From the NCBI RefSeq assembly GCF_030817175.1, contig NZ_JAUSYY010000001.1, positions 2,170,001-2,234,000 on the forward strand: DNA of 64,000 nt, in the 5' to 3' direction. The notes below the pieces were generated by a model. That model had not been told where the DNA came from. It did not search any database and saw only the letters and a list, made by a program, of their open reading frames with translations. The first letter of the stretch is position 1, and each line of letters opens with the position of its first letter. The DNA comes from Agromyces ramosus. Lineage in GTDB: Bacteria; Actinomycetota; Actinomycetes; Actinomycetales; Microbacteriaceae. Position numbers and translations under genes: made by a program. Of the stretch, positions 51,735-59,644 are shown in pieces.

Positions 51735-52799
51735 ATGGGAGCGGGCAAGATCGCACTGGCCGCCGGCGTGGCACTCCTGCTCACGCTCGGCGGGGCAGTC
51801 GCGATCAGTTCGGCATCCGCCAGCTGCGGCGGCGGCTCGGTGAACCTCGCAAGCGTCGGCACCAGCGCGCCGGTCGCCGGCTACTCGGGTGACCAACTCA
51901 CGATCGCCGGCACGATCATCAACGCCGCGGCCGAGCTGGGGCTCGACAGCCGCGCTGCCGTGATCGCGGTGATGACCAGCATGGGCGAGTCGAGCCTCCG
52001 GAACCTGAACCACGGCGATGCCGTCGATAACATGACCATCGGCGTGTTCCAGCAGGGCGAGAGCTATGGCCCGCGGGCCGATCGGCTCGACCCGAAGAAG
52101 GCCGCGACGGCGTTTCTGACGCGGCTTGTGCAGGTTCCCGGCTGGGCGACGATGCCGCCCTCGCTGGCCGCTCATGAGGTTCAGATCAACCAGGATCCCG
52201 ACCACTACACGAAGTTCTACCCCGCGGCGGTCGAGGTCGTCGGCGCGCTCACGAGCAGCGCCGGGGGCGGCTCGTGCAGTGTCGGCGGGGACTCCCAGGC
52301 GCTCGCGCAGGAGCTCATAGCCGCGGCCGGCAACGGCCAGCTGCGCGTGCTCGAGCCGCGCTACCTCTCCCAGATCGAGGCTGTGGCAGCCGGGCAGAAC
52401 ATGCCCGACTGCGGAATCGACGCTGGCATCCTCCAGATCATGGTGCTCGCCGTGCGATCGTTCGAGACGGTCGGCGTCAGCGACATCAACCGCAAGTGCA
52501 CCGGCTCACTACTCGGAGCCGGAACCGGATCATCCCACTGGATCAACGGCGGCGGCGCAGCCGTCGACTTCTACGCGCTCGACGGGCGGACACTTACGGG
52601 CGCGGATCCCCAATCGATCCGGCTCGTCTCGATGCTCGACCCGATCATGCCCGAAGGCGCACGCGTCGGGCAGTCGCAATGCCGCGACCAGGCCACCATC
52701 TCACTCGCGCTTCGCAACCTCCGAGAGTTCCCGGACGACTGCAATCACCTGCACGTCGACATCGCCTTTGCGAAAGGGCCGCTGAACGTCGGCGGCTGA
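51735..52799 (+). CDS. Conjugation-associated peptidoglycan hydrolase
   Basis: A 354-residue secreted enzyme with an N-terminal hydrophobic segment (IALAAGVALLLTLGGAVAIS). A lysozyme-like half (DSRAAVIAVMTSMGESSLRN, IGVFQQGESYGPRADRLDP) is followed by a C-terminal region with SSHWINGGGAAVDFYALDGRT (H268, D278) and CNHLHVDIAF (H338, H340, D342). The latter resembles the zinc-peptidase site of D,D-carboxypeptidases of the VanY/M15 group. It would open the peptidoglycan for the channel. Domain identification of the second half is tentative. Confidence 0.7.
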   Translation: MGAGKIALAAGVALLLTLGGAVAISSASASCGGGSVNLASVGTSAPVAGYSGDQLTIAGTIINAAAELGLDSRAAVIAVMTSMGESSLRNLNHGDAVDNMTIGVFQQGESYGPRADRLDPKKAATAFLTRLVQVPGWATMPPSLAAHEVQINQDPDHYTKFYPAAVEVVGALTSSAGGGSCSVGGDSQALAQELIAAAGNGQLRVLEPRYLSQIEAVAAGQNMPDCGIDAGILQIMVLAVRSFETVGVSDINRKCTGSLLGAGTGSSHWINGGGAAVDFYALDGRTLTGADPQSIRLVSMLDPIMPEGARVGQSQCRDQATISLALRNLREFPDDCNHLHVDIAFAKGPLNVGG

Positions 52800-52865
52800 G
52801 GGAAGGACCCACAGGCCTAGTCGGTCAACATTGCCCGCAAAGTGCGGCGTGCCGTGAGTCCGTAG

Positions 52866-53057
52866 GTGATCGTTTCCTTTGCCCTTCCCGCTCTCCGACC
52901 GTAGCTCGCTCCGTCGGCTGCGTGCTCTCCGCTCGCTATTCGCAGACTCCGCCCTCCGCTGCGCTCCGGGCTGCGCTTAGCAACCGCTCCCTGCGAGCAC
53001 TCCGCCGTCTCCGCTCCCTCTCGATCTCCACGCCGGAAGGGCAAAGGAAACGATCAC
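52866..53057 (+). ncRNA. Structured 5' leader element, copy D
   Basis: The leader of the 53070 gene. The outer arms are a perfect 24-bp inverted repeat (52865-52888 with 53035-53058) abutting the AAGGAGAG ribosome site. Middle stem: GTGCTC (52922-52927) with GAGCAC (52995-53000). Terminal hairpin: GCCC (52951-52954) with GGGC (52968-52971). The invariant GCTTAGCAACCGCT is at about 52974-52987. The paired sequences differ from copies B and C but pair in the same places. The element starts 66 bases after the stop of the peptidoglycan hydrolase gene. Confidence 0.75.
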
Positions 53058-53069
53058 CAAGGAGAGAGC

Positions 53070-53282
53070 ATGGCCAGCACGACGTTCGACATTCAGGTCA
53101 TCAAGACCACCATCTCGACTCAGGCCCCGGTGCATATCGTCAGTGAGAAGCTGGCTTCGCGCCGTGTGGATCTGCAGGGTTTCGGCCAGCACGGCTACGA
53201 GCTCGTCTCGACGCTCAAGCTCGAGGGTCAGGGCTTCGTCACCCTCGTGGACACCATCCAGCGGCCGGTCTCAACGGAGTAG
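53070..53282 (+). CDS. Small ICE protein behind leader element D (70 aa)
   Basis: A 70-residue protein beginning MASTTFDIQVIKTTISTQAP and ending LVDTIQRPVSTE, with a mixed beta/alpha pattern and no membrane helix. No family recognised. ATG 53070 has AAGGAGAG right after the long leader stem. Its sharing of the leader element with the parB-like and DprA-like genes implies an ICE function, for example transfer control or antirestriction, but the sequence gives no direct clue. Confidence 0.6.
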   Translation: MASTTFDIQVIKTTISTQAPVHIVSEKLASRRVDLQGFGQHGYELVSTLKLEGQGFVTLVDTIQRPVSTE

Positions 53283-53524
53283 CTGGAACCACTGGGGCGG
53301 CCGCGGCCGCCCCAGCTTCGCGCGGTGCGGGCGTCGGCTCCCAGCTGCGCAGCTGCGGCTCGGTCGACCACCAGTGCTCCGCGAAACTCGCTGGCATCTG
53401 TAGAAGCTCACCCATGCGGGGAGCGTAGCGCTGGCCGCTGCCCGGAAGCCTGAGTTTTCCACACCGGCGGTGTGGTGGTGCTCAGCTATCCGGTTCAGCT
53501 CCAAGCTATGGGCAGAAGGCGAGG

Positions 53525-53890
53525 ATGCAGTGCGGCTCAGTGCACGACTTCTCAGGGATCCTGACGGCCGCGGCGCAAGTTTGGGGCGTGATCACACTCG
53601 ACCTCGGCGTCGACACAACCACGCCTGCCGGGAAGCTTGTCGCCAACGTGATGGCAGCAGTTGCCGAATGGGAGCGAGACATGATCGCTCTTCGTGCGAA
53701 GGAAGGCCTAGCTGCAGCGCGAGCTAAGGGCGTTCGCCTTGGCCGACCTCAGAGCCAGGACCCTGGTGTCGTTCGTCGCATCGCGCTGGCACAAGGCCGG
53801 CCTGACCTACCGCTCTATCGCCGAACGATTGAATGACAATTCGGTACCCCTACCCGGAACCGGGAATCGCTGGCACCCCCGGCTCGGTGC
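53525..53890 (+). pseudogene. Decayed serine recombinase (resolvase) fragment
   Basis: The C-terminal half of a resolvase/invertase catalytic domain is seen in WGVITLDLGVDTTTPAGKLV, ANVMAAVAEWERDMI and RAKGVRLGRP. The DNA-binding end (WHKAGLTYRSIAERLNDNSV) continues in another frame from about 53793, so there is a frameshift. The N-terminal part with the catalytic Ser is missing. It is a remnant of a transposon or phage recombinase near the right end of the ICE. Confidence 0.75.
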
Positions 53891-53908
53891 GGGCCATTGT
53901 AATGAGAT

Positions 53909-54625
53909 CTACCCGTCGTTGATCTCCGCGAGCGAGCCGCGAACGAACCTATCCATTTGCTTTCTGAACGTCTCGCGAGAGACCCGAACCTTCATCAGAT
54001 CGAACTCACCTCGAAGGGCATCCACGTCAACAGGCACCGCATCGTCGAGTGCCTGCCTGGTCGCTGTCTCCATCCGCTCGGCATCACGAACCGTCAACGA
54101 CAGCTCACGATTGCGAGGGTCGGAGTCCGCCGCACGTTCGGCCTGGTTCCGCGAAACTACGGCGTCGGCGTAATCCATGAGCAGTTCGAGCCGCGCGTTC
54201 CGCTGACGCCTCTCCAGCCCGTCGAGTGCATCGTGACCGCGAGCGTGAATGCCCCCGACGATCACAGCTACGATCGGCCCCAAGACGACCTCGAACACAT
54301 CCATTGTGGCGGACAGTAGAGGGTCCATCGCCGGGAACAGGATTAGAAGGAGGGAACTATAGACCAGCAGAAAGGCGACGATTCTTGGGGAGAGACTCTC
54401 TTCGTTGATCAGCGCTGCCAGGCCACTCGTAAGCGAGACAAGCAGCGAGACCAGCACAGAGAGGTAGGCGACGGATGTGAGCCAACGGCGAAAACGTTGC
54501 TTGAAGAAGCGTTTCTTGCTCCATCGCACTGCCAGACGGCGTGCCTCGATTACCAGCGTAAGTAGAAGGACGGCGGAAATCTGGGCGACAGTCGACCAGA
54601 ATGCGGTTTCCTGAGCCTCGGTCAC
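53909..54625 (-). CDS. Hypothetical membrane protein (238 aa)
   Basis: A 238-residue protein with a hydrophobic helix at about residues 10-30 (TVAQISAVLLLTLVIEAR). Further helices lie at 50-75 (RRWLTSVAYLSVLVSLLVSL), 90-105 and 115-135. A long charged C-terminal domain of helical character runs from about 145 to 238. GTG 54625 is taken as start; TTG 54670 is in frame upstream. Family unknown. It lies between a decayed recombinase and another membrane protein, near the right attachment repeat. Confidence 0.5.
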   Translation of the reverse strand: MTEAQETAFWSTVAQISAVLLLTLVIEARRLAVRWSKKRFFKQRFRRWLTSVAYLSVLVSLLVSLTSGLAALINEESLSPRIVAFLLVYSSLLLILFPAMDPLLSATMDVFEVVLGPIVAVIVGGIHARGHDALDGLERRQRNARLELLMDYADAVVSRNQAERAADSDPRNRELSLTVRDAERMETATRQALDDAVPVDVDALRGEFDLMKVRVSRETFRKQMDRFVRGSLAEINDG

Positions 54626-54727
54626 GAATCGAAGCGTACCGTTCCATTTCCGCGATGATGCGTCCCACAATTTGGACTCGCCATGACTTCGCGAAAGTCT
54701 GCGGCACAGCGCAGATCAGCAGCCTGC

Positions 54728-55627
54728 CTAGAACGGCGTTTCGTCCGGGTTCAAGATGTTTTGACCGCCCTTTGCAACCCACGAGTCCGGTTGGGGCGGC
54801 CGCTTCTCCCACCCCGCAACACGTACGTATTCGTGGTGCTTTTCGCCGTCGTCGTCATACCAAGTCACGTCGAGAGTGCCGCCGCCTTGACGCGCGCTTG
54901 GGCTGAACTCGGCGCGGAAATCGCCTGATGCTTTGCCCGACAGGTCCTCGAAGTGGCCTCCTTCGAGGATCGTCGCGACGCCGTTCGGTTCACCGTTGTA
55001 GTCGTGGCTGTCGTCCACGCGGACCTCACGTGCGACGCTCCGTTCGACGCTGTTGATGAGCGTGAAGGTGTCGGAATGCTCGTCCGATTCCACTCGTTGG
55101 ATGTGCCATCGCGGTGCCGGCAGAGGGATCATTTTCGAGGAGGAAGCCGCCGCGGCGACCGTACCGTTGACTCGACGTTGTGCAATCTTCTGTGCGATGT
55201 CCGTCATGGCGCGTGCGTACTCGGCTTTCGCGTCCTCCAGCATCTTCGAGCTCGCGATCTCTTCCCGGGCGATCTCCCTGCTCTGCTCCAGGATCGGCGC
55301 GATCAAGGATTTCATTACTCGCTCGATGTCTCGGCGGTGCCGACGAAGGCTGACAGGGCGGCTATCCCACAACCACTTCGCCAGACGTCCCACCCATCCC
55401 CAAATTGAAACCCTCCACGCCTTGATGATGAACGTCATCACGAACAGGACGAAGGCGATGCCGATACCGGTGCCGACGAGGTATGCCCACCACGGAAGCT
55501 GGCTTTCGGCCGCCCACTCATCGAGCGCCCTGGTGATCGGCCAACCGAGGATGGCACCAAGCACGGCACCGATCAGGAGCTCGACAGACGTGCTCATGCG
55601 ACGCCTCGACGGCGGATTCTCGGTCAC
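54728..55627 (-). CDS. Hypothetical membrane-anchored protein (299 aa)
   Basis: A 299-residue protein with two N-terminal helices (SVELLIGAVLGAILGWPITRAL, about 14-35, and LVGTGIGIAFVLFVMTFIIKAW, about 50-71). A long charged coiled-coil-like region (about 95-155) precedes a beta-rich C-terminal domain (VAREVRVDDSHDYNG, DVTWYDDDGEKHHEYVRVAG). GTG 55627 or ATG 55597 may be the start. The layout could suit a membrane-bound sensor or defence protein, but no family is recognised. Confidence 0.5.
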   Translation of the reverse strand: MTENPPSRRRMSTSVELLIGAVLGAILGWPITRALDEWAAESQLPWWAYLVGTGIGIAFVLFVMTFIIKAWRVSIWGWVGRLAKWLWDSRPVSLRRHRRDIERVMKSLIAPILEQSREIAREEIASSKMLEDAKAEYARAMTDIAQKIAQRRVNGTVAAAASSSKMIPLPAPRWHIQRVESDEHSDTFTLINSVERSVAREVRVDDSHDYNGEPNGVATILEGGHFEDLSGKASGDFRAEFSPSARQGGGTLDVTWYDDDGEKHHEYVRVAGWEKRPPQPDSWVAKGGQNILNPDETPF

Positions 55628-55753
55628 CCTTGAAGGCTATCGAACGGCCGCGATAGAGTGCGCTCGCGCGGGCACCGGCACGCCCGCTCAGGCACTGAGG
55701 GCACCGGCGCGATAGTCGATATCGCCGGTGCTCTCGATGCGTCAGATGCGCTT

Positions 55754-56068
55754 CTACGCCGCGACCTTCACTCGTTCCAACAGCTCGACCAGTTCGACAT
55801 TGGCATCACTTTCCGCGATGAACGCGGCTCGCCGCGTGGAGTGGAAGAATCGGCGGCTGTCCGAGTCCTGTGCACCGGAGTTGCGGCAGGTGTGAGTGAA
55901 CCGGAAGACCGCTTCGACCGCGTCCGCTGGGCCGTCTCCGAGATAGACCGCCCTGACCCACTCGCGGTCGCTGATCGTGTCGGCCTTACGCGCGAAGGTC
56001 TCGGCAGCGAACGTCAGAGTTCGATGCGCGCAGCCGTCTCGGCCTGGCGCGGTTCGCGTTGCAGACAT
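55754..56068 (-). CDS. Hypothetical protein (104 aa) next to the right attachment site
   Basis: A 104-residue soluble protein from ATG 56068, preceded by AAGGGA. It begins MSATRTAPGRDGCAHRTLTF and includes FIAESDANVELVELLERVKV. It has Asp/Arg-rich character and no membrane helix. Family unknown. It is the last ICE gene before the right attachment repeat. Confidence 0.5.
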   Translation of the reverse strand: MSATRTAPGRDGCAHRTLTFAAETFARKADTISDREWVRAVYLGDGPADAVEAVFRFTHTCRNSGAQDSDSRRFFHSTRRAAFIAESDANVELVELLERVKVAA

Positions 56069-56366
56069 ACTCGGTCCCTTCCGAACGATGCCGCTTGAAC
56101 GAAGGAAGGCCAGAGCATCGCTCGGCCTCCCTTTACTGAGGTGATTCCCTCTGCGCGAGGGGTGACTACAGACCGTCTGGTCGTTGCGTAATCTTGTTGA
56201 CGCTTGGCCTCCGACTCGACCGAAGCGGGTCTGCATAGGCCTCGCGGACGCGAAATGGACACAACCGTCGTCAATTTCCGTCGATCCGATGTGATTGGCC
56301 GTCATTCAGGATGACCGGAATTCTGCCGAACATCGCCGCCTAGTGCGTGGTCCCAAGGCCGACCAC
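56069..56366. other. Non-coding right end of the ICE
   Basis: About 300 bases leading to the right attachment repeat. There is no gene. Only small repeats are visible, and the sequence just before the repeat (GCCTAGTGCG...CCAAGG) retains a faint resemblance to the D-arm and variable region of a tRNA, as expected of an attP arm. I see no other structure. Confidence 0.4.
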
Positions 56367-56391
56367 CGGGTTCAAATCCCGCCGTCTCCGC
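56367..56391 (+). repeat. Attachment-site repeat, right copy (tRNA 3' end)
   Basis: Identical over 25 bases to 9876-9900, including the T-loop and the CGTCTCCG acceptor end. Here the base before the repeat breaks one T-stem pair, and no tRNA 5' part is present. Flanking bases differ completely on both sides. It lies exactly where the element genes stop and the chromosomal genes (56445 onward) begin, so it marks attR of the ICE. Confidence 0.8.
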
Positions 56392-56444
56392 ACTGCAAAT
56401 CCCCGATCACGGCTTCCTTCATCGGCGTGAGAGCGTGTCATGCC

Positions 56445-57044
56445 CTACGACCGCACCGGCCGGTAGGTGATGTGCGTGACGAGTGATGCCGCCCGCACCG
56501 ATACCCGCTCGAGCGCCTGTGTCGGCACGCCGTCGAACACGCGCTCGCCCGCGCCGAGGATGCAGGCGGTGACGTGCAGTCGCAGCTCGTCGATGAGGCC
56601 GGCGGCGAGGTACTGGTTCACCGTCGTGGCGCCGCCCGCAATCGAGATGTTCCGGTCGCCGGCCGCAGCGCGCGCCTGCTCCATGGCGGAGTGGATGCCG
56701 TCGGTGACGAAGTGGAACGTCGTGCCGCCCTCCATCTCGATGGGGTCGTGCGAGAAGTGCGTGAGCACGAAGACGGGCCCGTGATACGGGGGGTTCGGCC
56801 CCCACCAGCCGCGCCAGTCGCGGTCCCACTCGCCGCGGACCGGGCCGAACATGTTGCGGCCCATGATGGTCGCGCCCGAGTCGACGATCGCGTCGACCTC
56901 GGCACGGTTCTCGTCGTACGTGTCGAACATCCAGCCGTGCAACCAGTTCTCGTCGATGTCGCCGAACGGCGCCTCCTCGCGCTGGTTCATTCCCGTGGCG
57001 AAGCCGTCGGCCGAGACCGCGAGGTCGCTGAACACCGTGCCCAT
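56445..57044 (-). CDS. Dihydrofolate reductase-like family protein (RibD C-terminal fold)
   Basis: A 199-residue protein of the DHFR/RibD_C superfamily, common in actinobacteria as uncharacterised oxidoreductases. Visible features are the N-terminal SVDGF-like SADGFATGMN, the GATIMGRNMF nucleotide-binding segment and ISIAGGATTVNQYLAAGLIDELRLHV near the C-terminus. It probably binds NADPH. It is divergent from an HxlR regulator, with two palindromes in between, a common arrangement in which HxlR controls the reductase. Confidence 0.8.
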   Translation of the reverse strand: MGTVFSDLAVSADGFATGMNQREEAPFGDIDENWLHGWMFDTYDENRAEVDAIVDSGATIMGRNMFGPVRGEWDRDWRGWWGPNPPYHGPVFVLTHFSHDPIEMEGGTTFHFVTDGIHSAMEQARAAAGDRNISIAGGATTVNQYLAAGLIDELRLHVTACILGAGERVFDGVPTQALERVSVRAASLVTHITYRPVRS

Positions 57045-57059
57045 GATCTGACTCCCTTA

Positions 57060-57119
57060 ACCAGTTGTGAATTGCAACTGGTGGCAGGCTAACCCAACCA
57101 GTTGTAGACTGCAAGTGGT
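57060..57119. promoter_or_regulatory. Two palindromic operators between the reductase and HxlR genes
   Basis: The first is a perfect inverted repeat ACCAGTTG-n7-CAACTGGT (57060-57082). The second is ACCAGTTG-n7-CAAGTGGT (57097-57119), differing by one base. Their centres are 37 bp apart. They cover the space between the divergent starts at 57044 and 57147, so the HxlR protein probably represses both genes through them. Confidence 0.7.
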
Positions 57120-57146
57120 TTTTCACGAGTTCTCCAGGAGGTGGAG

Positions 57147-57635
57147 ATGGAGCATCGCTCGGGCTGTCCGATCAACCTCTCACTCGAGGTGTTCGGCGAC
57201 AGGTGGTCGCTCATCGTGATCCGCGACATGATGTTCGGCAACCGGCGGCACTTCAACGAGCTGCTCGCGGGCTCCGACGAGGGCATCGCCTCGAACGTGC
57301 TCGCAGACCGCCTCCAGCGGCTCGTCGCCCTCGGGATGATCTCGCGCGCGCCCGACCCCAGCCACAAGCAGAAGGTGCTGTACAGCCTCTGCGAGCCGGC
57401 CATCGAGCTCGTCCCGGTGTTCGCCCAGCTCGGAGCGTGGGGGCGGCGCCATCTGCCGGTGAGCCGGGAGCTGTCGGTCCGCGCCGAGCTGCTGGAGCGT
57501 GGCGGTCCCGAGTTCTGGGATCGCTTCATGGACGAGCTGCGCGAGCAGCACCTCGGCGTTCCGCGCCCCGCCGGAACTTCGTCGGCCTTCGAGGAGCTGA
57601 GGTCCGTCTACGAGGCGGAGCTGGCGCGCGCGTGA
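57147..57635 (+). CDS. HxlR-family transcriptional regulator
   Basis: A 162-residue winged-helix regulator of the HxlR/MarR-like family. It opens with CPINLSLEVFGDRWSLIVIRD and continues GNRRHFNELLAGSDEGIASN, VLADRLQRLVALGMI, the hallmark order of HxlR. The C-terminal helices would dimerise it. AGGAGG lies five bases before ATG 57147. A conserved Cys near the N-terminus (C8 in SGCPI) is often the redox-sensing residue of this family. Its palindromic sites are immediately upstream. Confidence 0.85.
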   Translation: MEHRSGCPINLSLEVFGDRWSLIVIRDMMFGNRRHFNELLAGSDEGIASNVLADRLQRLVALGMISRAPDPSHKQKVLYSLCEPAIELVPVFAQLGAWGRRHLPVSRELSVRAELLERGGPEFWDRFMDELREQHLGVPRPAGTSSAFEELRSVYEAELARA

Positions 57636-58138
57636 TGGACGCCCCGGTCACGGTCCGCTCCGCCCGACTGGAGGATGTCGGGGCCATGGCGCGGGTCCTC
57701 GTCCGATCGTGGCAGGAGACGTACCGCGGCCTGATGCCCGACCGCGTGCTCGACGATCCGAGTCTCGTCGACGCCCGCGAACGGTTCTGGATCGCCGCCC
57801 TCGTCGACGAGCGCTACCGCGCGAACCGGGTCGCGGTGGCTGAATGCGACGGGGCCGTCATGGGAGTCGCGATGGCCGGACCGCCGGAGGCTCCGGAGCC
57901 GGGATGGAGCGTGCATCTCTACGTGCTGTACGTCTTGGCCGCCCATCACGGAACGGGCGCCGGGTCGGCCCTGCTGGACGCCGTCGTCGGCTCTCACGAG
58001 TCGGCGGCCCTGTGGGTCGCCGACCCCAATCCGCGGGCGCAGGCGTTCTACCGGAAGCACGGGTTCATCCCCGACGGCACGATGCAGGTGGAGGACGGGG
58101 TTCGGGAGATCCGAATGGTGCGCACCTCCCGCACGTGA
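57635..58138 (+). CDS. GNAT family N-acetyltransferase
   Basis: A 167-residue GNAT protein: VRSARLEDVGAMARVLVRSW at the start, a beta strand YVLYVLAAHHG, the acetyl-CoA-binding HHGTGAGSALLDAV (Q/R-x-x-G-x-G/A type) and ADPNPRAQAFYRKHGF near the end. The start at ATG 57635 overlaps the HxlR stop by one base, suggesting co-transcription. The substrate is not known. Confidence 0.8.
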   Translation: MDAPVTVRSARLEDVGAMARVLVRSWQETYRGLMPDRVLDDPSLVDARERFWIAALVDERYRANRVAVAECDGAVMGVAMAGPPEAPEPGWSVHLYVLYVLAAHHGTGAGSALLDAVVGSHESAALWVADPNPRAQAFYRKHGFIPDGTMQVEDGVREIRMVRTSRT

Positions 58139-58262
58139 TGAATCGAGCCTGAGCCGCGCGGCAGCTGCCGGGTGCACGGCCGGGTTCTCGCTCCGTTCGC
58201 GCGCCGGCCTGGTTTCGTTCACCCGGCTCGGGGAGCATCGGCGTGCCCCCGAAGGAGTCACC

Positions 58263-59465
58263 ATGCCCTCACGCCCCGGCATCCGCCGTCTCATCGTGGC
58301 CGTCGCCATCGCAATCGCCGCGACGGCATCGGCGATGCTGCCCTCGCTGTCCGCGGCCGCGCACGGGTTCTCGACCGTCGTCTACGTCGACGCGAGCGCC
58401 CCATCGGATGACACGGTGAGAACGGAGCTCGGGCTCGAGTACGACCTGCTCGTCGTCTCCGTCGCTGACCAGGAGGATGCCCCGCAGTTCTTCGAGGACG
58501 GCATGGACGTCTTCCAGACGGGCGATGAGGCATCCGCCCTCAATGCACATGCTGACGAGATCGTGCAGTACGTCACCGAGCGCTTCGCTGTCAGCGCGGG
58601 CGGGAGGCCGTGCGAGCCGACCCCAGTCGGGGAGATCGGCGTGACACAGCGCAAGGGCGTGCCCTATGCGGTGCTCACGCTTGACCACTCCTGCGCTGGC
58701 AGCTCCGCGCACGAGATCCGGAGCGAGTTGTTCCCCGATTCCGAAGAGTACGTGACGGGCACCGTGACGGTCGTCGAGTACGATCTTGACGGCGCGAGCG
58801 GCAGCGCAGCGCTCGACCGCGATGCGCCGGTCTTCACCACCGAGCAGCCCCTGCTCGAGCGGTTCGGCCACTTCTTCGTGCTCGGTGCCGAGCACCTGCT
58901 GTTCGGCATCGACCACATCCTGTTCCTGCTCGCCCTCATCGTCGGCTCGCGCCGACTGCGCGACGTCGTGCTCGCCGCGACCTCGTTCACGGTGGCGCAC
59001 TCGGTCACGTTCATCCTCGCCGCACTCGGTATCGTGTCGGCGCCGGCGGCGATCGTCGAGCCGATCATCGCGCTCTCGATCGCCGTCGTCGCCATGTGGT
59101 ACCTGTGGCGCATCCGGCACGACCGGCGCACGCACGAGCCGGAGCGGCCCGGCAGGTTCGGACTGACCCGGGCCGACTGGGGTCGGCTCGCGGTCGTGTT
59201 CGGCTTCGGGCTCATGCACGGGCTCGGCTTCGCCGGGGCGTTCGGGATCGATGAACCATTCTCGTGGCAGCTGCTCTCGTCGCTGCTCGTCTTCAATGTC
59301 GGCATCGAGGCGGTGCAGATCGCGATCATCGCCGCGGTCTTCCCGCTGCTCGCGCTCCTCCGTCGGCGTGAGCCGATGCTTGCGCTCGGTGTGGGCGGCC
59401 TCGTCGCCGCCGGCGTTGCGGTGACGGGCCTGGTCTGGTTCGTGCAGCGGGTGCTCGGCGTGTGA
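58263..59465 (+). CDS. HupE/UreJ-family membrane protein
   Basis: A 400-residue protein with a signal peptide (LIVAVAIAIAATASAMLPSLSAAA) and an outer domain to about residue 195. Six helices follow, with the family motifs HFFVLGAEHLLFGIDHILFL, TSFTVAHSVTFILAAL and GFGLMHGLGFAG. HupE/UreJ proteins are linked to nickel or cobalt uptake, but this long version with an outer domain is of unknown substrate. His and Asp residues in the first two motifs would be metal ligands. ATG 58263 follows GAAGGAG. Confidence 0.75.
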   Translation: MPSRPGIRRLIVAVAIAIAATASAMLPSLSAAAHGFSTVVYVDASAPSDDTVRTELGLEYDLLVVSVADQEDAPQFFEDGMDVFQTGDEASALNAHADEIVQYVTERFAVSAGGRPCEPTPVGEIGVTQRKGVPYAVLTLDHSCAGSSAHEIRSELFPDSEEYVTGTVTVVEYDLDGASGSAALDRDAPVFTTEQPLLERFGHFFVLGAEHLLFGIDHILFLLALIVGSRRLRDVVLAATSFTVAHSVTFILAALGIVSAPAAIVEPIIALSIAVVAMWYLWRIRHDRRTHEPERPGRFGLTRADWGRLAVVFGFGLMHGLGFAGAFGIDEPFSWQLLSSLLVFNVGIEAVQIAIIAAVFPLLALLRRREPMLALGVGGLVAAGVAVTGLVWFVQRVLGV

Positions 59466-59644
59466 GCGAACCGCTCAGTCGGGCCAGATCTCGACACCGG
59501 TTTGCCGCTCAGCACGCTCGCGACACCCGCGCGCCGCGGCCGATCGAGACATGGCCGGGCGTGCCACTGGCGGTGTCGGACGCGCTCGCTAGACTCTGCG
59601 AGTACCAAGATCAGGTTGGGTACCACGACCAGGGGGTTTTGCCC

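Noticed and set aside
52866..53057. Reading leader element D as a MITE or insertion sequence because of its 24-bp terminal inverted repeat
   Set aside because: There is no target-site duplication at the ends, the arms differ completely between copies, and each copy sits at the same distance before a gene start in the same direction, which fits an RNA leader better.
56300..56391. Possible intact tRNA gene at the right attachment repeat
   Set aside because: Only D-arm-like and variable-arm-like traces precede the T-arm; the 5' acceptor strand is absent and one T-stem pair is broken.
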